64,000 bases of DNA from Sycobia sp. Sy_11 (taxonomy: Eukaryota > Arthropoda > Insecta > Hymenoptera > Epichrysomallidae): the NCBI GenBank assembly GCA_018907035.1, contig JACCIC010000164.1:1025001-1089000 (forward strand), read 5' to 3'. This document shows positions 40,961-49,648 of this stretch, one piece after another; positions within the stretch are counted from its first letter, which is position 1; every line of letters begins with the position of its first letter. The translations under genes were made by a program, and so were the position numbers. A model generated the notes under the pieces. It was not told where the DNA came from and did no database searches. It saw only the letters and a program-made list of their open reading frames with translations.

Positions 40961-41246
40961 AATCCAACGCCTCTTTTCGCGCATCCTGGAAACGACAAAG
41001 AAGGAAGAGAAGAAAAAACAATGGCATCCCCGTACAGGCAGGCGACCGATCGCGAAAACTCGCCAGCGCGCCGAGCGGGCGCGCGCGCCAGTAGCACAAG
41101 TCCAAGTGGGGTCGTACCTGCAGAGTAGCCGGCGCCAGCGACGCAGGTCCCCCGGCCGGCAGAACGGGGCTGCTCTCGCTCATCGGCGGCTCGCTGACGA
41201 TCGGCGGGCCGAGATAGCCGTTACTCCCCTCCGTCGGTTTGTTCAT
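3494..41246 (-). CDS. M13 zinc metallopeptidase, neprilysin/ECE-like (11 coding exons)
   Basis: This is a membrane-anchored ectoenzyme predicted to cleave small extracellular peptides. Exons, in gene order: 41246-41118, 37340-37151, 25331-25086, 23116-22908, 18106-17927, 16730-16519, 14479-14263, 11146-10970, 7019-6857, 5308-4992, 3790-3494. All junctions are GT-AG and keep phase; the sum is 2337 bases, 778 residues, close to the usual 700-800 for the family. In the joined protein I see a membrane segment at about 76-96, VNAFY at 563-567 (substrate binding), the zinc/catalytic HEITH at 605-609, the third zinc ligand E667 with D671 in GENIAD, H732 and R738 matching the family's active-site His/Arg, and CIVW at 767-770. 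Potential N-glycosylation sites are N170, N173, N251, N301, N630 and N699. The start is the first in-frame ATG. Which M13 paralogue it is cannot be settled by eye. An extra exon between exons 2 and 3 is possible. Confidence 0.92.
3791..4991 (-). other. Intron 10 of the neprilysin-like gene
   Basis: AT-rich intron between exons 10 and 11, GTGAGT to CCAG. It has an A14 run at about 4751-4764 and a short stretch near 4310-4440 like the degenerate repeats at 2830-3330. Nothing else is seen. Confidence 0.8.
4992..5308 (-). CDS. Neprilysin-like exon 10: catalytic zinc site
   Basis: Residues 575-680. [11 protein letters not shown] and [21 protein letters not shown] hold the HExxH zinc site (H605, E606, H609). 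[19 protein letters not shown] holds the third zinc ligand E667 and D671. No catalytic residue is missing. The acceptor is CACCACAG; the GTGAGT donor is after KQAFR. Confidence 0.97.
5309..6856 (-). other. Intron 9 of the neprilysin-like gene
   Basis: AT-rich intron of about 1.55 kb with a G run near 5365-5374 close to the exon 10 acceptor. No gene or repeat is recognised. Confidence 0.8.
6857..7019 (-). CDS. Neprilysin-like exon 9: substrate-binding VNAFY
   Basis: Residues 521-574 plus part of V575. [13 protein letters not shown] leads into [10 protein letters not shown] and then [17 protein letters not shown] is the family's substrate-backbone-binding motif, directly before the FPAGILQP block in exon 10. 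The acceptor is CACACAG and the donor GTAAGA. Confidence 0.94.
7020..10969 (-). other. Intron 8 of the neprilysin-like gene
   Basis: About 3.95 kb. The first two thirds are plain AT-rich sequence. About 8870-10240 is clearly richer in GC and CpG but carries no recognisable protein; it is listed separately. Confidence 0.8.
8870..10240. promoter_or_regulatory. CpG-richer block inside intron 8 (possible enhancer)
   Basis: Across about 1.4 kb the sequence changes from about 75-80% AT to a mixed composition with many CG dinucleotides, between two AT-rich flanks. The longest frame here (9283-9645) resembles no family I know. A regulatory role or an unrecognised nested transcript are both possible; this is inference from composition only. 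Confidence 0.25.
10970..11146 (-). CDS. Neprilysin-like exon 8: M13 helical region
   Basis: Residues 462-520. METALEMI-type helix, [17 protein letters not shown] and ERIGYPEFL match the family's WMD..Tr..A..Ka..i...iGyP segment. The exon has 177 bases, phase 0 on both sides. The donor is GTAATG after TNEY; reading through it meets a stop two codons later. Confidence 0.95.
11147..14262 (-). other. Intron 7 of the neprilysin-like gene
   Basis: About 3.1 kb. Directly upstream of the exon 8 acceptor, the coding strand carries a CT-rich tract (plus-strand GA repeat at about 11203-11222) and a run of Cs (plus-strand G run near 11236-11246). An (AT)n array follows at 12375. No gene is seen. Confidence 0.8.
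12375..12422. repeat. (AT)n microsatellite
   Basis: Uninterrupted AT array in intron 7. Confidence 0.98.
14263..14479 (-). CDS. Neprilysin-like exon 7: M13 N-domain core
   Basis: Residues 389-461. [11 protein letters not shown] is the conserved nYl.WR motif, and [20 protein letters not shown] matches the family's rW..C......lg.AvG block. The acceptor is CTCCACAG and the donor GTGAGC after HESK. Confidence 0.95.
14957..15090 (+). repeat. Possible dispersed-repeat fragment
   Basis: TACAGGGTCATTTAATTTAA, then TTGGCCCAAGTATATACCTC, and a GC-richer GAGGGGCCCATCTTATGGTG stretch. The wording resembles insect repeats that open with CAGGGTG, but I cannot name the family. Confidence 0.2.
16444..16489. 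repeat. (GA)n microsatellite
   Basis: On the coding strand this is a (CU)n tract starting about 30 bases inside intron 6 from the exon 6 donor. Confidence 0.98.
16519..16730 (-). CDS. Neprilysin-like exon 6: M13 N-domain
   Basis: Residues 319-388 plus part of 389. [10 protein letters not shown] followed by [11 protein letters not shown] matches the family pattern of RRd..klYhkmtl..Lq. It ends VQRTPR plus two bases at a GTATAC donor. On the coding strand the donor is followed within about 30 bases by a long (CU)n tract. Confidence 0.93.
16731..17926 (-). other. Intron 5 of the neprilysin-like gene
   Basis: About 1.2 kb of AT-rich sequence. I see nothing notable beyond the splice sites. Confidence 0.8.
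17927..18106 (-). CDS. Neprilysin-like exon 5: M13 N-domain, LPSRDYY motif
   Basis: Residues 259-318. [10 protein letters not shown] is the conserved LPsReYY motif of the family; [15 protein letters not shown] and EFEKELAD follow, all at normal spacing. The exon has 180 bases, phase 0 on both sides, so skipping it would keep the frame. The acceptor is ACTGCAG and the donor GTACGG (weak). Confidence 0.92.
18623..18654. repeat. (AT)n microsatellite
   Basis: Uninterrupted AT array in intron 4. Confidence 0.97.
19531..19590. other. Sharply bounded GC-rich islet
   Basis: Sixty bases of about two-thirds GC in an AT-rich intron. The ends (GTAGCGCC near the left, GGCGCGGCCGCTAC at the right) can pair imperfectly. 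It may be a fragment of a repeat or a structured RNA; no family is recognised. Confidence 0.3.
19779..19838. repeat. (AT)n microsatellite
   Basis: Uninterrupted AT array of 60 bases in intron 4. Confidence 0.98.
20044..20102. repeat. (AT)n microsatellite with one break
   Basis: AT array interrupted by a TT step near 20079, just outside the large inverted repeat. Confidence 0.96.
20200..20863 (+). repeat. Left arm of the large inverted repeat
   Basis: About 665 bases, pairing with 21812-22489. The two arms differ by scattered substitutions and small indels. Confidence 0.8.
21294..21314. repeat. (AT)n microsatellite
   Basis: Short AT array in the spacer of the large inverted repeat. Confidence 0.95.
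21812..22489 (-). repeat. Right arm of the large inverted repeat
   Basis: About 678 bases, the reverse complement of 20200-20863 with scattered differences, so the insertion is not brand new. Confidence 0.8.
22791..22847. repeat. (GA)n microsatellite
   Basis: On the coding strand a (CU)n tract about 60 bases downstream of the exon 4 donor. Confidence 0.98.
22908..23116 (-). CDS. Neprilysin-like exon 4: M13 N-domain
   Basis: Residues 189-258, running from [10 protein letters not shown] through [10 protein letters not shown] (the family's GGWP motif) to NSSANILQ. The acceptor is CTCTGCAG and the donor GTGCGC, a weak match to consensus. Joining to exon 3 gives CMDIPKIREIG, with the spacing usual between the CM and the GGW motifs. 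Confidence 0.92.
23117..25085 (-). other. Intron 3 of the neprilysin-like gene
   Basis: About 2.0 kb. It carries a decayed mariner fragment on the opposite strand and a 14-base perfect palindrome, GTCCACATGTGGAC, at 23983-23996 that includes an E-box. The rest is AT-rich. Confidence 0.8.
23439..23700 (+). mobile_element. Decayed mariner transposase fragment
   Basis: The plus-strand frame begins [14 protein letters not shown], the mariner block holding the second catalytic Asp, and continues to [12 protein letters not shown], which matches the family's YSPDLAPcDFFLF with the third Asp kept. The frame stops at 23627 and the following sequence is broken. Only a small part of the usual 340-residue transposase remains and no terminal inverted repeats were found. 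It lies antisense in intron 3 of the neprilysin-like gene and must be inactive. Confidence 0.8.
25086..25331 (-). CDS. Neprilysin-like exon 3: start of the ectodomain
   Basis: Residues 107-189. It carries [19 protein letters not shown], the hallmark start of the Peptidase_M13_N domain (compare MD..vdPC.DFyqYacG in the family), and ends YKSCMDI. The acceptor (AACAG at 25334-25332) is preceded by an A-rich rather than pyrimidine-rich stretch, so the exact 5' edge is less certain. The donor is GTGGGT, phase 1. Two N-glycosylation sequons (NDS, NAT) are present. Confidence 0.88.
25520..26290. repeat. Degenerate CTTTC/GAATTC-type short repeats
   Basis: The stretch repeatedly uses short, loosely conserved pieces such as ATCCTTTCAATGAA, AAAGAATTCTGAAAG and CTTTCGGAAAG, often forming local inverted pairs. 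The same vocabulary occurs at 2830-3330. Confidence 0.4.
27450..27489. repeat. (AT)n microsatellite
   Basis: Uninterrupted AT array in intron 2. Confidence 0.97.
31371..31420 (+). repeat. tRNA-like fragment, possible SINE head
   Basis: AGCTCGGATGGTAGAGCG resembles a tRNA D-arm with A-box, followed by GGTCTTGATTTATAATTGAC where an anticodon arm would be. A (CT)n array then interrupts, and no B-box is visible. It is too incomplete for a tRNA gene. Confidence 0.25.
31423..31449. repeat. (CT)n microsatellite
   Basis: Directly follows the tRNA-like fragment in intron 2. Confidence 0.97.
32249..32405. repeat. TA-core inverted repeat
   Basis: AATCTATTGTATGAGTA on the left (about 32250-32265) recurs as TACTCATACAATAGATT on the right (about 32389-32404), and the flanking TATTATTAAA also pairs. 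Between them lies an (AT)n array of 60 bases and about 55 bases of other AT-rich sequence. It is probably a small MITE whose centre expanded. Confidence 0.6.
32268..32329. repeat. (AT)n microsatellite
   Basis: Core of the small inverted repeat in intron 2. Confidence 0.97.
33030..34020. promoter_or_regulatory. CpG-rich island in intron 2 (possible alternative promoter)
   Basis: About 1 kb that is strongly GC- and CpG-rich (most so at 33230-33560) in an AT-rich intron. It holds no recognisable protein in any frame. It lies upstream of the exons that encode the ectodomain, so an internal promoter or enhancer is possible. Evidence is composition only. Confidence 0.3.
34895..34927. repeat. (AT)n microsatellite
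   Basis: Uninterrupted AT array in intron 2. Confidence 0.97.
36180..36490. promoter_or_regulatory. Short CpG-rich patch in intron 2
   Basis: About 300 bases with many CG dinucleotides, including a run of alternating C and G near 36225-36243, about 0.7 kb downstream (in gene direction) of exon 2. No recognisable coding content. Possibly regulatory. Confidence 0.2.
37151..37340 (-). CDS. Neprilysin-like exon 2: basic stop-transfer and membrane anchor
   Basis: Residues 44-106. An arginine-rich stretch (PRRSRRRGP) precedes a hydrophobic segment of about 21 residues starting [13 protein letters not shown]. Positive charge on the N-side fits a type II topology, with the peptidase outside the cell or in the secretory lumen. 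The exon follows a TTGCAG acceptor and ends after RECAQES plus one base at a GTGAGT donor (phase 1). Only one cysteine (C102) is present in the stalk, where most M13 enzymes have two. Confidence 0.85.
37341..41117 (-). other. Intron 1 of the neprilysin-like gene
   Basis: About 3.8 kb, AT-rich, with a G run near 37393-37405 beside the exon 2 acceptor and a (CT)n array near the exon 1 donor. No gene is seen. Confidence 0.8.
40920..40959. repeat. (CT)n microsatellite
   Basis: In intron 1, about 160 bases inside from the exon 1 donor; purine-rich (GA)n on the coding strand. Confidence 0.98.
41118..41246 (-). CDS. Neprilysin-like exon 1: start codon and cytoplasmic tail
   Basis: Encodes residues 1-43, beginning [15 protein letters not shown] and rich in Pro, Ser and Gly, as expected for a disordered cytoplasmic tail. 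The frame stays open upstream to about 41498 but has no earlier ATG. The start has G at -3. The exon ends LQ before a GTACGA donor, in phase 0 with exon 2. The 5' untranslated part continues upstream but its limits are not visible. Confidence 0.8.
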
Positions 41247-41579
41247 GTCCCCCAATCCCGCTGGGGCGCACTCGCGATCGTTCGTTCTCGCCTCCGATCC
41301 CTTTTCTTCCTTTCGTTCTTCTTCTTCTTTTTGTTCTCGCGACCTACTCCCAAGTATTATAATATACAGGTCGATGTGCGCGTCCCCGGATCGTCGGCCA
41401 CCCGATGGCCGATTCGGTGTTCCTGGCCGGGCTCGTGGCGCATAGTCCACCTTCTCTCCTCGCCAACGGCTTCCTACCCCGGCATCGAGCTTCGACAAAT
41501 AAGTGCGAGTGTAATATATGAGTGTATTACGTGTAATATGCAGTTGGCGTGTCGATCGTACTCCCGCACTTTTTGCCCC

Positions 41580-41670
<91 letters not shown>

Positions 41671-42600
41671 AAGTATCCCCTGGTTCTTCCGGCTCAAATC
41701 CTCTTTCTCTCTCGGATACCATGCGCGTCCGCCCGTTCACCGCGACGATCGCTACTCCACTGATGATCCCGAGTGCGCTCCGGCCTACGCCGACTCTCCC
41801 TCCCTCCCCCCCCTCTCTCTCTCTCTCAACTATCTCTCATTCGTTCGACGCTTATGGCGAGCATCTGCGTGATCTGCTCTACTGCCTCCATACAAAAGAA
41901 CCTTTTTCGCTTTCTAGCGTGTAGAGAGAATGAAAGGGAGTGAGAGAGAGGGAGGGAGAGAGAGAGAGGGAAAGCGAAACCGAGGCCCAGGTCGATAACG
42001 CGCACGCGCCCCAACGACGTATGCATACGCAAGCTCTCGCTCTTGTAACAGGGGCACGCACTTGCCGAGTGCCGTTCGAACTTCGCGTTTTGAGACGATT
42101 CGAATCAGAGATAGGGAGGAGAATCTACGAACGTTATATCTCTTTCTTTCTCTTTCCTCTCGCCTTTTTCCCCACCTCATTTTTGCTTTCAGGAAGCTAG
42201 CGCGCGCGTTCGTTTCATTATTCAGCTAAGGGGAAAAGGACACTTTGGCATAGTTTCGGAGCTTTCCGAGGCGCTCTTTGAATATCTTGAGCGTGCGCGC
42301 GCGCGCGCCCGAATGATTTATTTAAATAGGAAGGAAGTTACGGGAGGAATGCATTCACCTCCAAGGAGTTTTGAATTGTTCACGACTACTGCTGCTGGGG
42401 GGGGGGGAGTGGTGGCCGGGAGCTCGCTCTTTATTTCCTCTCTTTATCCCTTGTCGCGCTTTATTCAATGGACAAACATCCCTTCGGCACGGTTAGTTAT
42501 AAGGGTCGTTTCTATTTTTGAAGGAGGACGCTGGCGCGCGTGCGCTCAGACCTCCGTACAAATTCTGAAATAATGACCAAATTCCGTCGGAGTCATTTAT
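41247..42600. promoter_or_regulatory. GC- and CpG-rich 5' flank of the neprilysin-like gene
   Basis: The 1.35 kb directly upstream of the start codon is the most GC-rich part of the window near a gene start. It probably contains the 5' untranslated region and promoter. It also carries a compound (TC)n(TA)n microsatellite, CT/GA-rich stretches at 41808-41830 and 41936-41970, an alternating GC run near 42292-42308 and a G run near 42398-42406. No TATA box or transcription start can be fixed by eye, and 5' exons farther upstream are possible. Confidence 0.4.
41581..41668. repeat. Compound (TC)n(TA)n microsatellite
   Basis: A TC array to 41619 passes without a gap into a TA array to 41668, upstream of the neprilysin-like start codon. 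Confidence 0.98.
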
Positions 42601-45600
42601 AACTTTAACGCGAGGACGTAATATATAAATGTCGCAGTATCAATGATAATATGACGTAATCTAAATCGAGTAATACTGCAGAACCGTCTTTCTAAGCTGT
42701 GAAAATCTATCCATAAAATTGCAGGACTCCGTTCTAAAATAAATCGTACTCCACGTTATATTGAAGATGTACCTTAAATTATGCGGAAAATCGCGAAACC
42801 ATTGCTCTGTAAAGAAATAGATTTTTAAATTAATAGAATCTTTGCTACACACTTGGTGAAACATAATTAAATATAAATTAATATAGTGTGAGGAACATTT
42901 ACAGAACATATATATAAACATATATATATATAATATAAACACAATACAAAGTAGTAAATTCATCCGAAAGCATATAAACTTTGAAACAAAAATAATATAT
43001 TATTTACTATTATATATTAAATAATATTATAAAAAATAGCAACTGCATCGTGTCTCTCTAAAAGTGAAGAATGATTCACATCTAAATGTATTATACAATT
43101 TAAACATTCTATATAGACAAATAATGCGTGTATTTAGGTAGTTCATTTTCAAAAACCGCAATTTGTTTTGGAATTAATTTTGTTCAATTCTAAAACATTT
43201 TTTGGCGACAGATCGTATTCACACTTCAAAGTGTTAAATGATCGATACAGTATTCAGCAAAACTCAAAGAAATATCTTTAGAAGAAACAATGCATGATTT
43301 TTCTCCTGAAAAGACTAGAAATATATATTAATTTTAATACTATGTTTCGATAACTAATTGTTTAATCAAAAGAGGAAGTTATTTTCTATTATTTTGGCGG
43401 AGCCTAGTCCCTGGGCTCTTGGATCTCTATGTGTAAAGACGGCCTTGCAATCAGGTATCTACATCTATAATACACATGGGCACTAAAAGCATATATAGAC
43501 CATGAAAGTGCAATAAAAAATTTAATGAAAAGTTAATGTTTGTCGATATAAAGTCACCGTCACGCCATAATTTTTTTATAGCACAATATTTTTCAAAGAT
43601 TATACGTGTAATAAACGTTTAATATATGTGACACTTTGTTTCTAAACGCATTTTCCGCTGTTCCCATCTGTAAGCACGTACACGTGCCTGAAATTTTTCA
43701 ATAATCCCTGCATTCATCACTCGTATAAAAATTTGTATAAGTAATGTAAAAGTAAGAATATTATATTTGCGTACATTCTGTTTTGAACCATCTGCTGGGC
43801 TCCTTAGTCAATCTACAGGCGGCTTAACCTTATACTAACAGATATAAATAAACGATTTAAAATTGATGAAATGGAAATAATCATTTTATTTATGAGCATC
43901 GTGAAAATAAAGAATAAATGAATAACCTTAATAAACCTTAAATGAGTCATTACTTACTAATATGAATTAAAGAGAAACTACGAGAAAACAGTCGACCATG
44001 TTATTATAGTAGTAACTTAACAACCATTTACTAGTCTTTAAGATTTTTTTATTCTTCATTTTCATTCTTCCTACTGATAAAACTATTAATTTCATCATAC
44101 TAGATGAATTCTCTGCTTGTGAAAGATTAGACAATAATTTGGACGTAAGAATGAATCACGAGAATCTGCTACTTCCATTGCCCCATACACCAAAAAAGTA
44201 CCCTAATTTCTCTAATAAACAGAGGTCTTAAAAGAAATTGCATAAAGCTAAGATTAACTTAATAGAACCATTATTTGCATATAATCGACTCAAGTTCTGA
44301 AACAAATATATAAATAGCAAAAATATTTAATTGTTCAAAGTAAGTATTAGTCTTTCAATTCGTAAAACAATTTATGAAAAAAATAATGTTCAGCTGGTAA
44401 GTAATATTATGAGCTTTAATAATCATGAGCTTTTCAATATTGTATTATTAAGTAAAGCTATTATGGAAACAATACAGTTAATAAATTTATAATATTTTGT
44501 ATAAAATCCCATTCGTGGATTGTAATAAAAAATATATTGGAAAAATATTCCGAAAACTGAAAAGTAAAAACTGGGTGAGCATAAGTATTATTACCAAATA
44601 AAATAAGAGCTACTTTGGCATTATAATACACACATTACTAAATATAATAACACCGTGTGCATTTGATTTTGATAATATCAAAGTTGATAATATCAAAAAG
44701 GATCGTAACAGGACGAATAATGAGAGTTGGTAATATAAATTTATTTATTAACTAATTCACCAATTGTAATCGTGTGTTTTTTTTCACTGTATTATTATGC
44801 TTAGAGGAGATTACCTTTCGTAAAGTTCGAGTATATTTTATTATAAATATATAATACAATCTCGAGTTCTGTAATATAATATACAGTTTACGTTTTTGCT
44901 TCATATAAACGTGTATATGCATTTCTTGTATTTGAATTTATTATAAGCATTTCATATAGCGCACAAATGATGGGCGATACAAGTTTTTAATCCGTATTAT
45001 TTTTCTCTGCATAATTTCTTTCCATTTATAGATATATAATATTATTTTGTTCAATTATCAAATATTATTAATATTAAATTATCAAATCTTATCAATATTT
45101 AAATTATAATATAGATATTTAATTAAAATTCAATCTCAGAGTTCGGCCGGAAATTAATCATTCGGTTCTATAACCCAGTGCTCGTCAACGCTACTTCGAT
45201 TTTAATTTTCAGCAGTCCGTTCGATGGCCGACCGACCTATCTGTATAACGACGGTTTGAATATATTAAAAGTACATTCGTATTCTGTTACCTTCAAGACT
45301 TCGCGGCTTATTTACAGAAAGGTATTACTGTTAACACGATCTTTATTACTGCACTCTTCACAATTAAATGAAAATAACCTAATCGAGATTGACGAAACTT
45401 TTTACAGATCCCTTTTTGTACACAACGATTCATTTAGGTTTTCGAAATGAATAACATGTTCAATATTTTTTTGCATCTCTTTTATCAGAAATACTTTTGA
45501 AATATTAATTTTAATAGCAAAAAGCTTATTCATATTTCGGGTTAGTTCTAAACAAGAATCGATTATTTTAACGAAAAGAAATCTTTTAATAAATTGCATC

Positions 45601-47219
45601 AAATATAATACATGAATATGAAAAATTTATTAATTCTCATAGCCATGTTGTCTTTTACACGACGACAAAAAATGCCATATTTCATATAAAATATGTGTTT
45701 CTTTAAACAAAACAAAAGTTTTACGAAAGGTATGTTTTTCAATGTTTTTCAATGTTTCCTGATCGTAATCTTGATTTTCTTAGTAATTGAAACTTACATA
45801 GAAGTACAGTTTTATTTTCATAATCAAAAACGCAACTAGTAAAAAGAAATAATATAAGAAGCATAAGAGCACAACTCTAACTGTTGTACATTGTTTGAAT
45901 TTAACTGCACTTGATATAAAAATTAAAAAGAATATGAATTTTTATCACTTTTATCGAGCTTGTTTAAATATCTAAATATGAAAGTAATTTTAGAACAATA
46001 TATTACTGAAAATTTCGTTTATATTTCGTTGCATAAATTATTAATTTGGATTTATTTCTTGTGTTTAGGAAAAAATATTATTTATTGTAAAAATACTTAT
46101 TACCCGAGAGAATACCTTTATACGACGTTATATTTTTTATTTATTTATTATGTTTACCTACCCAAGGTACAGAAAATTTAATCGTAATTTACTGATACGT
46201 AAGGAAACAAAAGCGCTTTATAGCAACTTTTCCATTATATTTCCATCTCGATATAACACCATAAATGTTTATTAAAGGCGTTTCAGAAGACTGCATTTAC
46301 TGACAGAGAAGAATATAATGCTACTATATATATCCTATATCTATTACATAGAAAAAGTAACTTCGGAGTTTTATTATATGAACATCAGCCCCTGGAGTGA
46401 GATAATCCTGTAATGCAGGCAATGGGAAAATTGACGCACCCCCTGCTTTATATCCTTATTTATTAATCTTAGGCAGAAGTTATAATCAGCGCTTGATCCT
46501 ACTATCGAGCAGTTTTATTCGGATATGCCGAGTTCTCTGAGCGAAAAAAGCTGCATATTATAGGGTAAACGAGCTATGGATTATTTTTGTTTGATTTATT
46601 TCAAAATTCCATTATCATTTTTCTATTGAATTTCTTATAAATAATTTACATTTATTAAATTATAAACATCTAATTCCTCAATATAAACTAATATAAAATA
46701 AAGCTTCCACTATAAAGATCTTATTAAATTTGAGAGAAGTGTTACGCAAACCCCGAGCACTAAATTAATTGTTTTCTTTTATCATGGCTTTTTCTATTCT
46801 TCCTCAAGTATAAATTATTACTTTGAGAAAAGTACAAGCGATAAAATAAATTTTAATATGTAAATAAAGTCGTTTTATGTAAATTTTTTGGATCGCATAT
46901 GAATAGCGAATTACAATTCTTTTGAGATATTGAGATGAAATCAATAGTGAAATGCTAGCTCTTCACACGAGCTGATGAAAATCGGATTCTATACGTGTAC
47001 TTACATTTAATAAAGTGGACGCATATGAAAAAGGCTTGAAGTGGGTAAATTCGATAAACAATAGGATTTATGCATTTGACGTTGATTTTTAGGAAACACA
47101 AAATAAACTTAAAATAAAGTAATTTATGTTTTTTTTTTTTTTTTTTAATATTATGGTTTTGAAAACATCAATTTGCCTTAAATTGTTGACTTTAATACAA
47201 TTTATTGCTCAAAACTATG
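42601..47219. other. AT-rich intergenic DNA
   Basis: About 4.6 kb without a supported gene. Small mixed-composition patches occur near 43390-43470, 43785-43835, 45140-45310 and 46380-46570, but none encodes a recognisable protein. Confidence 0.6.
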
Positions 47220-47224
47220 TTATA

Positions 47225-47360
47225 GTGTCGCTCCCGAATAGTAAGAAAGTATTTCAAAAGCCAGTCGAATAAGATTTATTTCAGAAGTCCGTCTAAAAAG
47301 GTGGTATTTCAAAAGCCAGTCGAAAAAGGCAGTTGTTAAATATGTAACCTGCCCAATTGA
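47225..47360 (-). repeat. Inverted relative of the hAT-like subterminal repeats
   Basis: GTCGCTCCCGAATAGTAAG followed by three units of the GTATTTCAAAAGCCAGTCGAA type. The same block occurs reversed at about 49115-49240, so the two belong to one repeat family in opposite orientation. Confidence 0.55.
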
Positions 47361-48066
47361 AAATTCACAATCATGTTAAAATTTACATTGAGAGAACAGA
47401 AAAAATTCAGTCTGATAATGAAATATAATTTGTGCGAAATTCCAAGAAATAATAGGGCCGCAATTTATAAAAATTAAATAAGTATATTGCCTTGAGATGT
47501 TTTTAAGGATTTTTCTATTAGAAATGATATTTAAAAATAAAAATAAATTGGAGAACGTGCAAAGAGAAAACATATCTGATAGCAAAATAGATAAAATTTA
47601 CATATACGTTTTGTCGAAATGTAAATTCGAAATAATGTTTATTAAATTTCAATGCGTTTGAAATGTAAGAGCATGCTTGCCTTGATACTCGAGGACGAGT
47701 ACGTGATTGTCGGAATGAGCCCCAAAGTAATTTAATTTACACGAATTTCAGAAAGGATTATAAAATAATCATTTGAAGGAAAATAATGTTTGGATCGTGT
47801 GGGTTTCAATTATCTACCCTTTATAAAATGCTATTCTTAATTTTTGGACTTTTTATATAGAATTTGTAATACCAAAATAAAGTATAAGTGATAATAATTT
47901 TAAAAATTATTAAAAATTTACAGAATATCATTATGCAAATCAATTTTTTACGGTGATTGTCTTACTGGGCAATTATTAAACGGAAATTATTAAAATCGAA
48001 AATCTTTCCTAAACGGTATTTTACTTCGATATATGTTCTCGGCGCCGTGCTATGCGAAGAAACGAT

Positions 48067-48436
48067 TGTCATAATTAGGAAAGCTGGAGGCGGCAGCGGC
48101 CCGATAGCTGAACCGTAGTTCAAAATAGAACCAGGCGGAGCGAAAACTTCAGAGGTTAGACATACGACCGGAGAAGATAGATGTACCGGTGTACGGTCAG
48201 ATATACGGGAGACACAGGGGAGAGAGCGACGAGCGCAGATACTGCGCACTTATCGATCAAACGTCGAGCGCCAACAGTACTTAGGCGGAGTTACACAATA
48301 GACGGCGAGGAATCAACATCATACAAACGAATTTGTGAAACGAACGTCGACACTTAACATCTACGAATTAATAAATTATTTACCAAACAACGTTTTTTCT
48401 TCAATCTGATCTTATTCGCAACTCCAATCTTCCACA
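48067..48436 (+). other. CpG-rich 370-base block with LTR-like ends
   Basis: The block starts TGTC, ends CACA, contains AATAAA at 48370-48375 and is GC-rich in an AT-rich setting. This resembles a solo LTR. The flanking five bases (ACGAT / GTAAT) are not a target duplication, so the call is weak. Confidence 0.2.
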
Positions 48437-48530
48437 GTAATATTTCAAAAGCCAGTGGTATAAGGCTGTAGCTCAAAATTTCATTGAAAAAAGAAGTATC
48501 GAAGAAAGTAATATCTCACAGAAAATGTTG
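48437..48530 (-). repeat. Third copy of the AAAAGCC subterminal repeat
   Basis: GTAATATTTCAAAAGCCAGT at 48437-48456, followed by one or two weaker units. It has the same orientation as the copy at 47225. Confidence 0.4.
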
Positions 48531-49073
48531 TTTCTTTAAATGTAGGTTAGCTTACATTTAAAAAAGTAGCACTGACTCGATCTTTGCGGGGTTTGATTTA
48601 AAGATCGAAAAAATCTTTAATGTACATTACTCGTATATCGCCTAGTAGTATTATTAGAAAGGCTTTCAATGTTAATACTAGTTAATTATAATAAACTTGA
48701 TTCAGAGATGGGAAATAATGAGCAAAGAGTAGACTTACACGGAGAAGTTCGTCTACGAACATTATTACGCGATGTCTAGCTGCCCTCGGGCAACTTCGTG
48801 CAATGAGCAATTTCGTGTTTCGACGGTATTACTCGATGCCCAGGTATACTCGAACGACTTTCACGGGGATGTTCGTTTCAATTCAAATTACTCTCCAGTA
48901 CAAATAAAAAAGTAATTCATAATCATCACTGATTACAGTTTATTATTAAGTACGAGTATCGATTTTGAAATTGTACCTAATAATAAATATACTTATATCA
49001 CAAACGATACAAGTGTAAAATATACGAAAGTATTTTTGAATCTTTAAATTAAATTCTTAAAATATTTATAATC

Positions 49074-49566
49074 AGAGCTGCCAACTATTTTTCTGCGATA
49101 TATTACCTTTTTCGATTCGTCGCTGAAATATTACCCTTTTCCACCGGCTTTTTACATATAAGATTATTAAAATATCCTTGAGCATGCTACCTTTCGATCG
49201 GCTTTTGAAATACTACCTTACTATTCAGGAGCGACGATATAATACATCGATAGTGTTTTCTATAATAAAAAATAAAATTAAAATATTCTGAATGGATAAA
49301 AGTTCTAAAAATTGTAATGAATCAAGTAATTCCACTACTGGAAAAGTTAAATACAGTAATTCTTGTTCGCAAGTCCTTCATATTTGGATATGCAACGATT
49401 TAAAATTTTTATCAATATTTATGATTGTTGAAAAAAAAACTAATTATAAAACGAAATTTAATTTATCTTTACGTAAAACAAATAAAAAACATCTAAAATC
49501 ATTCAAATTGAGAAAAATTATATATTTTAAGTATTACATTGGAATTTTCATTATTTACACCTAGCG
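49074..49566 (+). mobile_element. hAT-like transposon end, degraded
   Basis: It opens with CAGAGCTGCCAACT, which looks like a hAT terminal inverted repeat (CAGRG...). Four diverged copies of a unit of about 30 bases follow to 49240 (reverse-strand form: GTATTTCAAAAGCCGRTCGAAA). A 90-codon frame starts at 49292, which suits the first codons of a lost transposase but cannot be identified. The opposite end was not found. Confidence 0.4.
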
Positions 49567-49648
49567 CCGCCTCCGCGCATATATACTGAAATGCAACTGA
49601 TTTGAAATTATCAGTTTTCTGAAACAGTTACATAACGAAACTTCGAGT

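Noticed and set aside
40896..41498. Longer N-terminus for the neprilysin-like protein up to 41498
   Set aside because: The frame is open but has no ATG upstream of 41246, and the extra sequence is low-complexity with no family similarity.
41106..41924. Plus-strand frame of 272 codons over exon 1 and the 5' flank
   Set aside because: It is antisense to neprilysin-like exon 1 and is made largely of SLSLSL and YIYIYI from microsatellites.
45178..45450. Plus-strand frame with an acceptor-like TTTTCAG and a donor-like AAAG-GTATTA
   Set aside because: The peptide has no recognisable family and no neighbouring exon in phase was found.
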